From Anaerolineae bacterium (GTDB taxonomy: Bacteria; Chloroflexota; Anaerolineae; Promineifilales; Promineifilaceae), in contig JAUIAP010000008.1 of assembly GCA_030425205.1 (NCBI GenBank), positions 1 to 64,000 on the forward strand: a DNA stretch of 64,000 bases. Direction: 5' to 3'. This document shows, one piece after another, positions 45,289-53,531 of the stretch. A program made the position numbers and the translations under genes. The stretch's first letter is position 1. Every line of letters starts with the position of its first letter. Below the pieces are notes generated by a model that did no database searches, was not told the DNA's origin, and saw only the letters and a list, made by a program, of their open reading frames with translations.

Positions 45289-47472
45289 ATGTTAAAACAA
45301 CTACTTCTACTAATCTGTTTGTCCATCTTGTTTGTCACTTCGGCCGAAGCCAGCCCCACGTCCGTGGTCGATTACGTCGTTGATCGTTACGATAGCGAGC
45401 CAAATTTGGCTTGTGACCGTTTCACGCCCAACGACTGTTCACTGCACAGCGCGATCCAACTTGCCAACGCCAATAACAGCGACCTCAAGCGCATCAGCTT
45501 TTTTGAAGATGCGACCGTCAAACTGAGCGACCTACTTCCCATCATCGCCAACAGCGACATCTTTATCTACGCCTCCCCAAATATTGATGTCACGGTGGAC
45601 GGCACGCAACTATTCCCCGTCTTTCGCATTGAGGCAGAAAATACGACAATTGATGGCTTGACAGTGGTCAATCAGGTGGGCAATGTCCTGGCGATTCAGG
45701 ATGATGCAGCCGGCACGACGATTCGCAACAGTGTGATTGGCGGGATTCTGTCAGACGGAACCTGTGAAACGTATGACAAATTGCCAAATAATGCGATTGC
45801 GCTTGAGGGTACGGCGGGGACAGCGTGGATTTATGCCAACGAGATTGGCTGCACCGTCAACGCAGGTGTGCGGATCAACTCGACGGGTGGCATTGTCTAT
45901 GTCGGTGAATCGGCCGATGGTGCGAGCAGCCAAAACATTTTGCGCGACAACGGGCAGAGCCACACCATCTTTTCAGGAGGCGTTACGGCCCAAACGAACA
46001 GTCACATCATTCGCGGTAATCAGTTCATTGGCAACAGCCGCGCTGTCAACATCTATCAGGCCGATGGGGTGCAGGTGTTCGACAATGAAATACGCGAGAA
46101 TAGCGTCGGTATCACGGTGTCAGGTGATAGCAACTGGGTGCGGCGCAACTTCGTTAGCGGCAACAGCGATATTGGCATTCAAATCTCTGGTGATTCCAAC
46201 TCGATTGGCTGTAACCTATTCGGCCCCTACGATGCCAACGAGGGCAACTACGTCTACGACAATGGGTATCACGGGATCGAAGTTAGAGGGCAGACAGACA
46301 ATTCGGCCGAAGGCAACGCCATTCTCTGTAACAAAATCGGTCTGTCGCCATTTGGGACGCTTGGCAATGCGTATTATGGCATCTATGTGCGCGAGGGGAA
46401 CAACACCAATATCGGGCTGAGCGGCGCATCGGGTAACGTAATCGGGGGCAATGGGAATACGGGCGTTTCCATTGTCGACAGTGACGACGTCGGAATCATC
46501 GGCAACTGGATCGGTTTGAACGTCGATGGTTCAGACATTGGCAATGGGAATAATGGCGTGGCGGTGTGGAATTCGGCCGATACCATCATCGGCGGTTCTA
46601 TCCAAGCGGACGCAAACCACATCGGCAACAACACGGGAGATGGTGTGAGCAGCCTCGACGCGGTCGGCATAGCGATTCGCTGGAACTACATCGGCTTCTA
46701 TGTAAACGATCTGACCATCGCGCCCAATCAGGACGGGATTCGCCTCAGCCGCAGCGATGAAGCGACGGTCGGCGTCGATTGTGCTGTGGTCTGCACACAC
46801 ATTGGCAACAATGCACAGTGGGGGATTGATGTGAGTTCGGCCGATAATGTCACCATCGGCCGCTACACCGCGATCATCCAAAATGCCAGCGGTGGCGTTC
46901 AACTCAACACCGTCGCCCTTTCCACGATTACCCCCGCCAATCTCAGCCAAAACGGCAGCGGCATCAACCTGCTTTTGTCGGGAGAGAGCAACGTGATACA
47001 ACCACAAGCGGTCACACAAAGCGGTGCGTTGCCCATCGACTATGGCGCAGATGGCTACACAGCAAATGCCGCGAATGACGACGTGCCAGACCATCCCCTC
47101 ATCACAACGCAGCAGGACACACTCATCAACGGAACGACCTGCCCCAACTGCCAAATCGACATCTATGCGGCAACATTCAACGCAAATGACGACATCACGT
47201 CAGCGACCTACCGCGCCTCGCTGTTCGCCAACGGCAACGGCGATTTCAGTGTCGATCTCGCCATCTACAACCTTGCACCAGATGGCACAGCACTGACGGC
47301 GACCCAATTCGGCACATCGGAGATGGTCGGCCTGATCATGAGCAACGAGCTTCCCACCGCCATCACGCTTGGCAGTGCAGCTGCAACATCCGCCCACCCC
47401 TTCCGGTTGCTGACCGTGCTGCTCGTCCTATTGTGTGCGATGACCTTCTCACTTCGTCGCCAAAACGTCTAA
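45289..47472 (+). CDS. Secreted right-handed beta-helix (NosD-like) protein with C-terminal anchor
   Basis: The protein has 727 residues. The signal peptide ends near TSAEAS, where TCGGCCGA encodes SAE. After a variant CSLREA-like N-terminal segment (NDCSLHSAIQLANAN) come about 25 beta-helix coils of the type NVIGGNGNTGVSIVDSDDVGIIGNWIG. A Cys-rich element reads TTCPNCQID. The C-terminus has a membrane helix (LLTVLLVLLCAMTFSL) followed by RRQNV. Beta-helix proteins of this class are often polysaccharide-binding or lyases; no catalytic residues are evident here. A strong hairpin terminator follows. Confidence 0.85.
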   Translation: MLKQLLLLICLSILFVTSAEASPTSVVDYVVDRYDSEPNLACDRFTPNDCSLHSAIQLANANNSDLKRISFFEDATVKLSDLLPIIANSDIFIYASPNIDVTVDGTQLFPVFRIEAENTTIDGLTVVNQVGNVLAIQDDAAGTTIRNSVIGGILSDGTCETYDKLPNNAIALEGTAGTAWIYANEIGCTVNAGVRINSTGGIVYVGESADGASSQNILRDNGQSHTIFSGGVTAQTNSHIIRGNQFIGNSRAVNIYQADGVQVFDNEIRENSVGITVSGDSNWVRRNFVSGNSDIGIQISGDSNSIGCNLFGPYDANEGNYVYDNGYHGIEVRGQTDNSAEGNAILCNKIGLSPFGTLGNAYYGIYVREGNNTNIGLSGASGNVIGGNGNTGVSIVDSDDVGIIGNWIGLNVDGSDIGNGNNGVAVWNSADTIIGGSIQADANHIGNNTGDGVSSLDAVGIAIRWNYIGFYVNDLTIAPNQDGIRLSRSDEATVGVDCAVVCTHIGNNAQWGIDVSSADNVTIGRYTAIIQNASGGVQLNTVALSTITPANLSQNGSGINLLLSGESNVIQPQAVTQSGALPIDYGADGYTANAANDDVPDHPLITTQQDTLINGTTCPNCQIDIYAATFNANDDITSATYRASLFANGNGDFSVDLAIYNLAPDGTALTATQFGTSEMVGLIMSNELPTAITLGSAAATSAHPFRLLTVLLVLLCAMTFSLRRQNV

Positions 47473-47493
47473 CACTGAGACGATATGTGAGTT

Positions 47494-47532
47494 GTCGGCG
47501 CGACAGGGTAACTGTCGCGCCGACTTTCTTTT
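47494..47532 (+). terminator. Terminator after the beta-helix gene
   Basis: GTCGGCGCGACAG pairs perfectly with CTGTCGCGCCGAC (13 bp, 5-nt loop), followed by TTTCTTTT. The core GTCGCGCC recurs in the terminator at 63586. Confidence 0.9.
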
Positions 47533-47895
47533 CAAAAATGCATTGCATCCAATGTGATCGATTGTTGCATGCGACATCGGCCGAATTTCAACCTCTCTTG
47601 CCATCCCGCTACTGCCTTTCATCTCGCAACACTTGTTCGAGACGCACTCTTGTCGTATAAGCATGACAAAGCTACAATAGAACATGCGTACCAGAGCTTT
47701 TTCAGAGCTGAAAAACAACACGTTAACTTGCGTAGACTTAGAAGGAGAGCTATGAACGGCGAAATATAACTGCTCAAACAGTTAAGTGTAAAGTAAATTG
47801 AATGGCGTGGTCATTCCCGCCTTCACAGGTATGACAGGACTTACTCTACGCTGTACTTATGCTATAAAGCAGCGAAGATAATAGGAGAACAGCAA
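47533..47895. other. Intergenic region with inverted-repeat element
   Basis: It contains an extragenic TCGGCCGA palindrome (47577) and copy 2 of the 74-bp element. A 71-codon plus-strand frame (47554-47769) reads weakly protein-like near its end but has no recognisable family or Shine-Dalgarno sequence, so I do not call it. Confidence 0.45.
47782..47855. repeat. 74-bp inverted-repeat element, copy 2
   Basis: It is the same element as at 27559-27632 but in the opposite orientation. The interior GTCATTCCCGCC...AGGTATGAC is well conserved and the left terminal repeat is partly degraded. It lies 40 bp upstream of the isochorismatase-like gene. Confidence 0.75.
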
Positions 47896-48456
47896 ATGGC
47901 TACAATTCGCGAAGGCAACAAACAGGTCTTAGTCGTCGTTGACGCACAGGTTGGCGTGATGCGGGAGACGTGGGAAGCACCCCGCATTATCAAGAATATC
48001 GGCCTTGCCGTTGAAAAAGCACGGGCAAGCAATGTCCCCGTCGTGTGGGTTCAGCACGCTGATGAAGAGCTTGTCCACGGAACACCTGAATGGCAATGGG
48101 TGCCTGAACTGTCCCCCGCCAAGGATGAGGCGCGCATTGACAAACAGTTCAATTCATCGTTTGAGCAAACAACACTCGAAGAGACGCTGGCCCAACATGA
48201 CGCAAGCCATATCGTGCTGGCGGGGGCTGCCACCAACTGGTGCATTCGCGCAACGGCGTATGGTGCATTGGAAAGGGGCTATGATCTGACCCTGCTCAAA
48301 GACGCCCATACAACAGAGTCGATGGAATTGGCAAATGGCGTCACAATCGAGGCGGCTCGCGTCGTGGATGAGCTAAATATTGGGATAAGGTGGGTGAGCT
48401 ATCCTGAGCGCACAAATAACACGGCAACCGTTGAGGAGATCAATTTTGCAACCTGA
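47896..48456 (+). CDS. Isochorismatase-family cysteine hydrolase
   Basis: The protein has 186 residues with Shine-Dalgarno AGGAGAA before the ATG. The family triad is visible: D16 in VVVDAQVG, K83 in IDKQFNSSF and C116 in ATNWCIRAT, following the GAATNWC stretch. The members hydrolyse amide or ether bonds of small molecules, for example nicotinamide, isochorismate or ureas. Specificity cannot be read here. The end overlaps the AlkD-like gene by 11 bp, indicating coupled translation. Confidence 0.93.
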   Translation: MATIREGNKQVLVVVDAQVGVMRETWEAPRIIKNIGLAVEKARASNVPVVWVQHADEELVHGTPEWQWVPELSPAKDEARIDKQFNSSFEQTTLEETLAQHDASHIVLAGAATNWCIRATAYGALERGYDLTLLKDAHTTESMELANGVTIEAARVVDELNIGIRWVSYPERTNNTATVEEINFAT

Positions 48457-49174
48457 AAGCGATCTGCTTGAGCTGACCGCAGCCCACTTTCTCGAACAGT
48501 TGCTGGGCTTGCAATCGGCCGATCCCGCCGACAGCAACATGGGCGCGTTTCGAGACGATGACGGCGCAACCGAATCGCTCGGCATTGCGCACAAAGTGGT
48601 GTTTGAGCTGGCAAAAACGTTCAGCGACATGCCAATCGACCAGATTGATGCGTTGCTTTCTAGCCATTTTTACGAAGCACGGATGGGGGCGGTCAGCATC
48701 ATGGATTTTCAGGCGCGGCGCAAGCGGATTTCGGCCGAAATGCGCCAAGAGCTGTTCCACCTCTATATCAGTCGCCACGACCGCCTCAACAATTGGGGAT
48801 TTGTCGATCGCGCTGCCCCCTACGTCGTTGGCGGCTATTTGTATGACAAACCACGAGACATTCTCTACCAGCTTGCCCAATCAGAAGACGTATGGGAACG
48901 ACGGACGGCGATTGTCAGCACCTACTTTTTTATTCGACAAAATGATTTAGACGACACCTTTGCCATCGCAGAGATTTTGGTCAATGACGCGCACGACTTG
49001 ATCAACAAGGCGGTTGGTAGCTGGATACGCGAAGCAGGGAAGCGGGATGAGGCGCGTCTCCTGCAATTTTTGGATCGTCATGCGGCGACGATGCCGCGCG
49101 TGACGTTGCGGTATGCGGTTGAAAAGTTAGATAAGGCGGTGCGGGCGCAATATATGCGGAAATCCAGTCATTAG
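48446..49174 (+). CDS. DNA alkylation repair protein, AlkD-like HEAT-repeat glycosylase
   Basis: The protein has about 242 residues. I place the start at a TTG that follows GAGGAG by 7 nt, inside the end of the upstream gene. The sequence has AlkD/DUF1061-type motifs: FYEARMGAVSIMDF, HDRLNNWGFVDRAAP, VWERRTAIVSTYFF, NDAHDLINKAVGSWIREAGKR and MPRVTLRYAVEKLDK. AlkD enzymes excise positively charged alkylated bases using a HEAT-repeat superhelix. The W/D residues of the active cleft appear kept (NWGFVD). Coupling with a cysteine hydrolase is unexplained. Confidence 0.88.
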   Translation: MQPESDLLELTAAHFLEQLLGLQSADPADSNMGAFRDDDGATESLGIAHKVVFELAKTFSDMPIDQIDALLSSHFYEARMGAVSIMDFQARRKRISAEMRQELFHLYISRHDRLNNWGFVDRAAPYVVGGYLYDKPRDILYQLAQSEDVWERRTAIVSTYFFIRQNDLDDTFAIAEILVNDAHDLINKAVGSWIREAGKRDEARLLQFLDRHAATMPRVTLRYAVEKLDKAVRAQYMRKSSH

Positions 49175-49180
49175 AAAAGA

Positions 49181-49227
49181 ATGGGGACCTGCCTGCGCAG
49201 GTATGACAGGACTTACATTACGCTGCA
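49181..49227. repeat. Inverted-repeat element, copy 3 (truncated)
   Basis: It retains GCCTGCGCAGGTATGACAGG and ACTTAC...TTACGCTGCA of the 74-bp element, but the left third is missing or diverged. Copies 2 and 3 bracket the isochorismatase/AlkD gene pair. Confidence 0.6.
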
Positions 49228-49299
49228 CTTACTTGCATTGCAATCGAATGTCTTTCATAGTTGTAGGAAAATTTGTCAAACAGAAACAGTAGGCAACCT

Positions 49300-50619
49300 A
49301 TGAATGATCTCGCTCGCTATCAGCCAGCTCCTCCCGTCCAAATAACCCATCCAGAGTGGAGCAAAACGGCAACCATTTATCAAATCAACACGCGCCAATT
49401 TACGCAGGAGGGGACGTTTCGATCGGCCGAAAGCCACTTGCCCCGTCTGAAAGAACTCGGTGTCGATATTTTGTGGATCATGCCGATCAGTGAGATCGGC
49501 GCAGTCAATCGCAAGGGTAGCTTGGGCAGCCCCTATGCGGTCAAAGATTACTACAGCGTCAATCCAGAGTTTGGCACACTGGACGATTTTAAGCATTTTG
49601 TCGACGCGGCACACGCGCACGGCATGTATGTGATCGTCGATTTTGTGCCAAACCATACGGCATGGGACAGCGTCTTGGTTGACCAGCATCCTGAGTGGTA
49701 TGTGCGTGATTACAAGGGGGATTTTCGGCCGACGGCGTGGTGGAATTGGTCGGACATCATCGAACTCAACTATGATTTGCCAGAGGTGCGCCAATACATG
49801 GCGGAGGCGATGTGCTACTGGGTGCGCGAGGCGGACATCGACGGCTATCGCTGTGATGTGGCCGGGTTTGTGCCGACTGACTTCTGGAACAACGTGCGCC
49901 AAGAGCTAGACGGGATCAAGCCCGTTTTTATGCTGGCAGAGTGGGAGTCGCGTGACCTGCACTATGCCGCCTTTGATATGACCTATGCATGGTCATGGAA
50001 TGAGATTGTCCATAAAATCGCCATGGGCATTGCCGATGTGAGTGCGCTCTTTATCTACTACTCTTGGAATGAAAAGGCGTTTCCGCGCGACATCATGCGA
50101 ATGATGTTTACCAGCAACCACGACAAAAATGCGTGGGAAGGGACGATGTTTGAGCAGTTTGGGGATGCGCTGCCCGCCGCAATCGCGCTTTCGGTTGTGG
50201 GCGAGGGCATGCCGCTGATTTACAACGGACAGGAGGCGGGGAACGCGAAACGGCTCGAATTTTTTGAGCGCGACCCGATTCAGTGGCAAGAACATCCCAT
50301 TGGCGAGCTATACAAAAAGCTGTTCGCGCTCAAGAAAGCGAACAGCGCATTGTGGAATGCGGCGTGGGGAGCGCGGATGATTCCCGTGGTCAACGATGTG
50401 GAGAAGAAGGTGTTGAGTTTTGTGCGACAGAATGACGAAGATAAGGTGTTTGGGGTGTTTAACTTTTCGGCCGAAACCCAATCCCCCACGTTCACCTGTA
50501 CGCTCCACGCTGGAACCTACACCGACTATTTTACAGGTCATCAGGTGACCTTTTCCGCCCCAACGCAAATTGTTTTGCCGCCGTGGGGCTTTCATATTTT
50601 TGTGAAACAGCATTCTTAA
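49300..50619 (+). CDS. GH13 alpha-amylase-family glycosidase, cytoplasmic
   Basis: The protein has 439 residues from ATG preceded by AGTAGG; a TTG 27 bp upstream is possible. There is no signal peptide. GH13 motifs: DFVPNH (114-119), GYRCDVA (182-188, nucleophile D186), LAEWE (212-216, acid/base E214) and SNHDKN (272-277, D275). The (beta/alpha)8 barrel is compact, and a short C-terminal beta-domain is present. The family acts on alpha-glucans; maltogenic or neopullulanase-like action is possible. It is isolated from the sugar locus, 80 bp after the inverted-repeat element. Confidence 0.92.
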   Translation: MNDLARYQPAPPVQITHPEWSKTATIYQINTRQFTQEGTFRSAESHLPRLKELGVDILWIMPISEIGAVNRKGSLGSPYAVKDYYSVNPEFGTLDDFKHFVDAAHAHGMYVIVDFVPNHTAWDSVLVDQHPEWYVRDYKGDFRPTAWWNWSDIIELNYDLPEVRQYMAEAMCYWVREADIDGYRCDVAGFVPTDFWNNVRQELDGIKPVFMLAEWESRDLHYAAFDMTYAWSWNEIVHKIAMGIADVSALFIYYSWNEKAFPRDIMRMMFTSNHDKNAWEGTMFEQFGDALPAAIALSVVGEGMPLIYNGQEAGNAKRLEFFERDPIQWQEHPIGELYKKLFALKKANSALWNAAWGARMIPVVNDVEKKVLSFVRQNDEDKVFGVFNFSAETQSPTFTCTLHAGTYTDYFTGHQVTFSAPTQIVLPPWGFHIFVKQHS

Positions 50620-50756
50620 CGGTGACAAGCGCAATGGTTGCTACCCCAATGAATCTGGTTCACGGCAACTCAAATCTAACTTTGTAATCAACAATTGGAT
50701 TGGTTAGAATGGTGATGCAACGTGGAAGTCAACTAGGTAAATATAGGAGTGATGCG

Positions 50757-51734
50757 ATGAGACGTTTATGTTCGAGCCTACTTTTGTTGGGTTTATTGTT
50801 ATTGACGAATCGTTCCTACGCGAATCGAGCGGTTACGGTCGATGGAACAGGCGATGTTGCGGAGAATTACAGTGTTCTTGCCCTGCAAAACACACAAACT
50901 GGTTTTGGCAACAATAGTGATGATAGCGTGGAGCAAGCCAATGGCTCGGAGCTAAATGGCATCTATTTGGTTGATGATGGCGAAAATTTCTTTTTGCTTA
51001 TCACTGGCAATATAGAAACAAACTTCAATAAATTGGACATCTTTCTCGACTATGAAGCGGGAGGACAGAATGTACTTCGCAATGATAATCCTGTTGTCGA
51101 CTTTAACGGTCTGAATGCAATGGCTGGATTGACTTTTGATGCTGGGTTTGAGGCGGATTATTTTCTCAGTGTGACAAATGGCAACAACCCAGTTGAGACA
51201 TATGCGAATTATGCGAACCTAGAGACAGCGGGTGGCGGAACAGGTGGCTTTGTTGGGGGTGGAACTGGTTCAACCGTCGATGGTACATCACCAGATATTG
51301 ATGTGGCCATTAACAACAGCAACACAGGGGGTGTGGAGAGCGGGACGGGAACGTCAACAGGTGATGCAGCAGCGGTCACAACTGGCGTGGAGATAAAGAT
51401 CGCCAAATCTGCACTAGGCATTGTGAACGGGGCACGCGCAACCGACTTAAAGATCACGGCATTCATCAATTCCAGCGACCATACATTTCTGTCAAATCAA
51501 GTGTTAGCGGGGATTGGTGGCGGCAGCAATTTAGCGAACCCAGCTGCCGTTAATTTTGCCGACATACCGGGCAACCAGTTTGTACAAACACAAGTGACGA
51601 GTGTGACGTTGACCGATTATGCGACTTCAACCAACGGTGTGCGTTTGATCTGGATTGGCGTTGCCACGCTCTTATTAAGCTTGCTAATGGTGCGACACTA
51701 CCGGACGATTAACGGGCGCAATGCGCAGATTTAG
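50757..51734 (+). CDS. Secreted protein with sorting-like C-terminal anchor (PEP-CTERM-like architecture)
   Basis: The protein has 325 residues. AGGAG with 7-nt spacing supports the start. A signal peptide ends near SYANRA. The mature sequence (VTVDGTGDVAENYSVLA, then NFNKLDIFLDYEAGGQN and a Gly-rich GTGGFVGGGTGSTVDGT) resembles surface proteins of planctomycete/PEP-CTERM style. The tail NGVRLIWIGVATLLLSLLMV followed by RHYRTINGRNAQI is a helix with a basic end, but no PEP motif is present. Function is unknown. No TCGGCCGA occurs in it. It overlaps the convergent permease gene by about 4 bp. Confidence 0.8.
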   Translation: MRRLCSSLLLLGLLLLTNRSYANRAVTVDGTGDVAENYSVLALQNTQTGFGNNSDDSVEQANGSELNGIYLVDDGENFFLLITGNIETNFNKLDIFLDYEAGGQNVLRNDNPVVDFNGLNAMAGLTFDAGFEADYFLSVTNGNNPVETYANYANLETAGGGTGGFVGGGTGSTVDGTSPDIDVAINNSNTGGVESGTGTSTGDAAAVTTGVEIKIAKSALGIVNGARATDLKITAFINSSDHTFLSNQVLAGIGGGSNLANPAAVNFADIPGNQFVQTQVTSVTLTDYATSTNGVRLIWIGVATLLLSLLMVRHYRTINGRNAQI

Positions 51735-52555
51735 GATCGATATGGGTCAAGCGCATCACGCAACCCATCACCGAGCAGATTAAAGCCCAACACGGTTAGG
51801 CTAATGAGCGCACCGGGATAAATCATCAGTCGTGGCGCGAGTTGAAAAAAGGGTCGTCCCTGATTCAGCATCGCGCCCCACTCCGGCGTGGGCGGCTGAA
51901 TCCCCAATCCTAAAAAGTTTAGCCCTGCAATGGTGAGCATCAGGATGCCCATCTCTAGCGTCGCCAGCACAATCACGGGAGAGATAATGTTGGGTAAAAT
52001 GTGTCGATAAATGACACGCCGCGTCGTTGCCCCGCTGGCAACAGCAGCCTCAACATAAAGCCCATTGCGCACTTCCAAAACCGCCGCACGCACAACCCGC
52101 GCATAACCCGCCCATGAGACAAGCACGACCCCGATGATCACGTTGCGAAGTCCCGTGCCTAACATCCCCACAATTGCCAGCGTTAAAATGAGCCCTGGAA
52201 ATGCCAGCAGGACATCGACGAGCCGCATCACGAGCGTGTCAACCATGCCACCGATATAGCCAGAGAGTACGCCGATGATCGTGCCGAGCAAGACAATCGT
52301 TGTGGTTGCAAACAGGGCGACCCCCAACGATGGGCGCGCGCCATGCAGAAGCCGACTTAGCAAATCGCGTCCAAGATTATCTGTGCCAAGCGGGAATTGG
52401 CGACTAGGTGTCGCAAGGGGTTGACCAAACTGCTGGAGTGGATCATGCGGCGCGACGGTGGGGCCGAGAAGCGACAGAAGCAACATTGTCAACACGATCA
52501 CAATGCCAATCGCTGCGATGCGATTGGTTAACAGACGGCGAAGTAAAGGGGGCAT
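51731..52555 (-). CDS. Peptide/nickel-type ABC transporter permease (DppC type)
   Basis: The protein has 274 residues with about six helices. The N-terminal pattern PHDPLQQFGQPLATPSRQFP-LGTDNLGRDLLSRLLHGAR is characteristic of DppC/OppC/NikC. The membrane-embedded region LVLVSWAGYARVVRAAVLEV followed by GATTRRVIYRHILPN is the coupling loop. It is the last gene of a three-gene operon with no ATPase gene inside, so the ATPase must lie elsewhere or be shared. Confidence 0.93.
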   Translation of the reverse strand: MPPLLRRLLTNRIAAIGIVIVLTMLLLSLLGPTVAPHDPLQQFGQPLATPSRQFPLGTDNLGRDLLSRLLHGARPSLGVALFATTTIVLLGTIIGVLSGYIGGMVDTLVMRLVDVLLAFPGLILTLAIVGMLGTGLRNVIIGVVLVSWAGYARVVRAAVLEVRNGLYVEAAVASGATTRRVIYRHILPNIISPVIVLATLEMGILMLTIAGLNFLGLGIQPPTPEWGAMLNQGRPFFQLAPRLMIYPGALISLTVLGFNLLGDGLRDALDPYRS

Positions 52556-52576
52556 TGTTCGTTAAGTCAGCGGCGG

Positions 52577-53530
52577 TTAGGCAACGCTTTCGCCAAGCTG
52601 GATGCGTGGATCAAGCCAACCGTAGGAGAGATCGACACAGAGGTTAAGGAGGACAAACAGCGTGCCAGTGAAGAGGACGAAGCCTTGAATCACAGGATAG
52701 TCACGGAAAACAATCGCATCAATAATCAATCGGCCGATTCCCGGCCACGCAAAAACAGTCTCAACAACGACCGCACCCGACAGCAAATATCCAAACAGGT
52801 TGCCACTGACCGTCACAACGGGAACCAGCGCATTTGGCAAGGCATGGCGCAAAAAAACGCCACGCCAATAAGATAGCCCTTTTGATTGGGCAGTCCGAAT
52901 ATAATCCTGATTGAGCACTTCCAATAGTGATGAGCGTAGCAAGCGGCTCAGCACGGCCGCCCCACCCAACCCCATCGTCACGGCAGGTAGCAACAAATGT
53001 CGCCAACTGCCCGTACCCGCAACCGGCAACCAGCGCAGTTTGACAGAAAACAGCAAGATCAACATGTACGCAAGCCAATAGGCAGGCACAGAAACGCCAA
53101 TCAACGCAGCGACACGCGCCACAAAGTCGGGCAGCTTGTCTCGCCAGTGTGCGGCGACCACGCCTAACGGAATCGCCACGATGATCGCGACGAAAAATCC
53201 GCTGAGCGCGATTTTGAGCGTACTGCCAAAGTGGACAATTAGCTCCTGCATGACGGGCTGACCGCTCTGGTATGAGTTGCCCAAAGAGCCCTGCGCCGCA
53301 TCCAGCGTCCAGCGTCCATAGCGCAACCAGAACGGGTCATCAAACCCATACTCAGCACGCAGCTCATTCAAGGCACTCTGGTCAGAATGCGGCTGACCGT
53401 AGAGCCGAATGTAGAGCTGTGCGGCCGGGTCGCCGGGAGCCAACGCGCTTAGGCTAAAGGCTAGCAGCGATATGCACAGCCACACGGGAATGAGTGCCAG
53501 CAGTCGGTTTAATAATTTTTGTAACGCCAT
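52577..53530 (-). CDS. Peptide/nickel-type ABC transporter permease (DppB type)
   Basis: The protein has 317 residues. N-terminal helix, then LAPGDPAAQLYIRLYG and YGFDDPFWLRYGRW, then the coupling segment LLRSSLLEVLNQDYIRTAQSKG, are standard for DppB/OppB/NikB. It follows the binding-protein gene by only 1 bp and precedes the DppC gene by 21 bp. Confidence 0.93.
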   Translation of the reverse strand: MALQKLLNRLLALIPVWLCISLLAFSLSALAPGDPAAQLYIRLYGQPHSDQSALNELRAEYGFDDPFWLRYGRWTLDAAQGSLGNSYQSGQPVMQELIVHFGSTLKIALSGFFVAIIVAIPLGVVAAHWRDKLPDFVARVAALIGVSVPAYWLAYMLILLFSVKLRWLPVAGTGSWRHLLLPAVTMGLGGAAVLSRLLRSSLLEVLNQDYIRTAQSKGLSYWRGVFLRHALPNALVPVVTVSGNLFGYLLSGAVVVETVFAWPGIGRLIIDAIVFRDYPVIQGFVLFTGTLFVLLNLCVDLSYGWLDPRIQLGESVA

Positions 53531-53531
53531 G

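Noticed and set aside
47554-47769. 71-codon plus-strand frame before the isochorismatase-like gene
   Set aside because: No Shine-Dalgarno sequence, no family, and low-complexity basic end; more likely chance.
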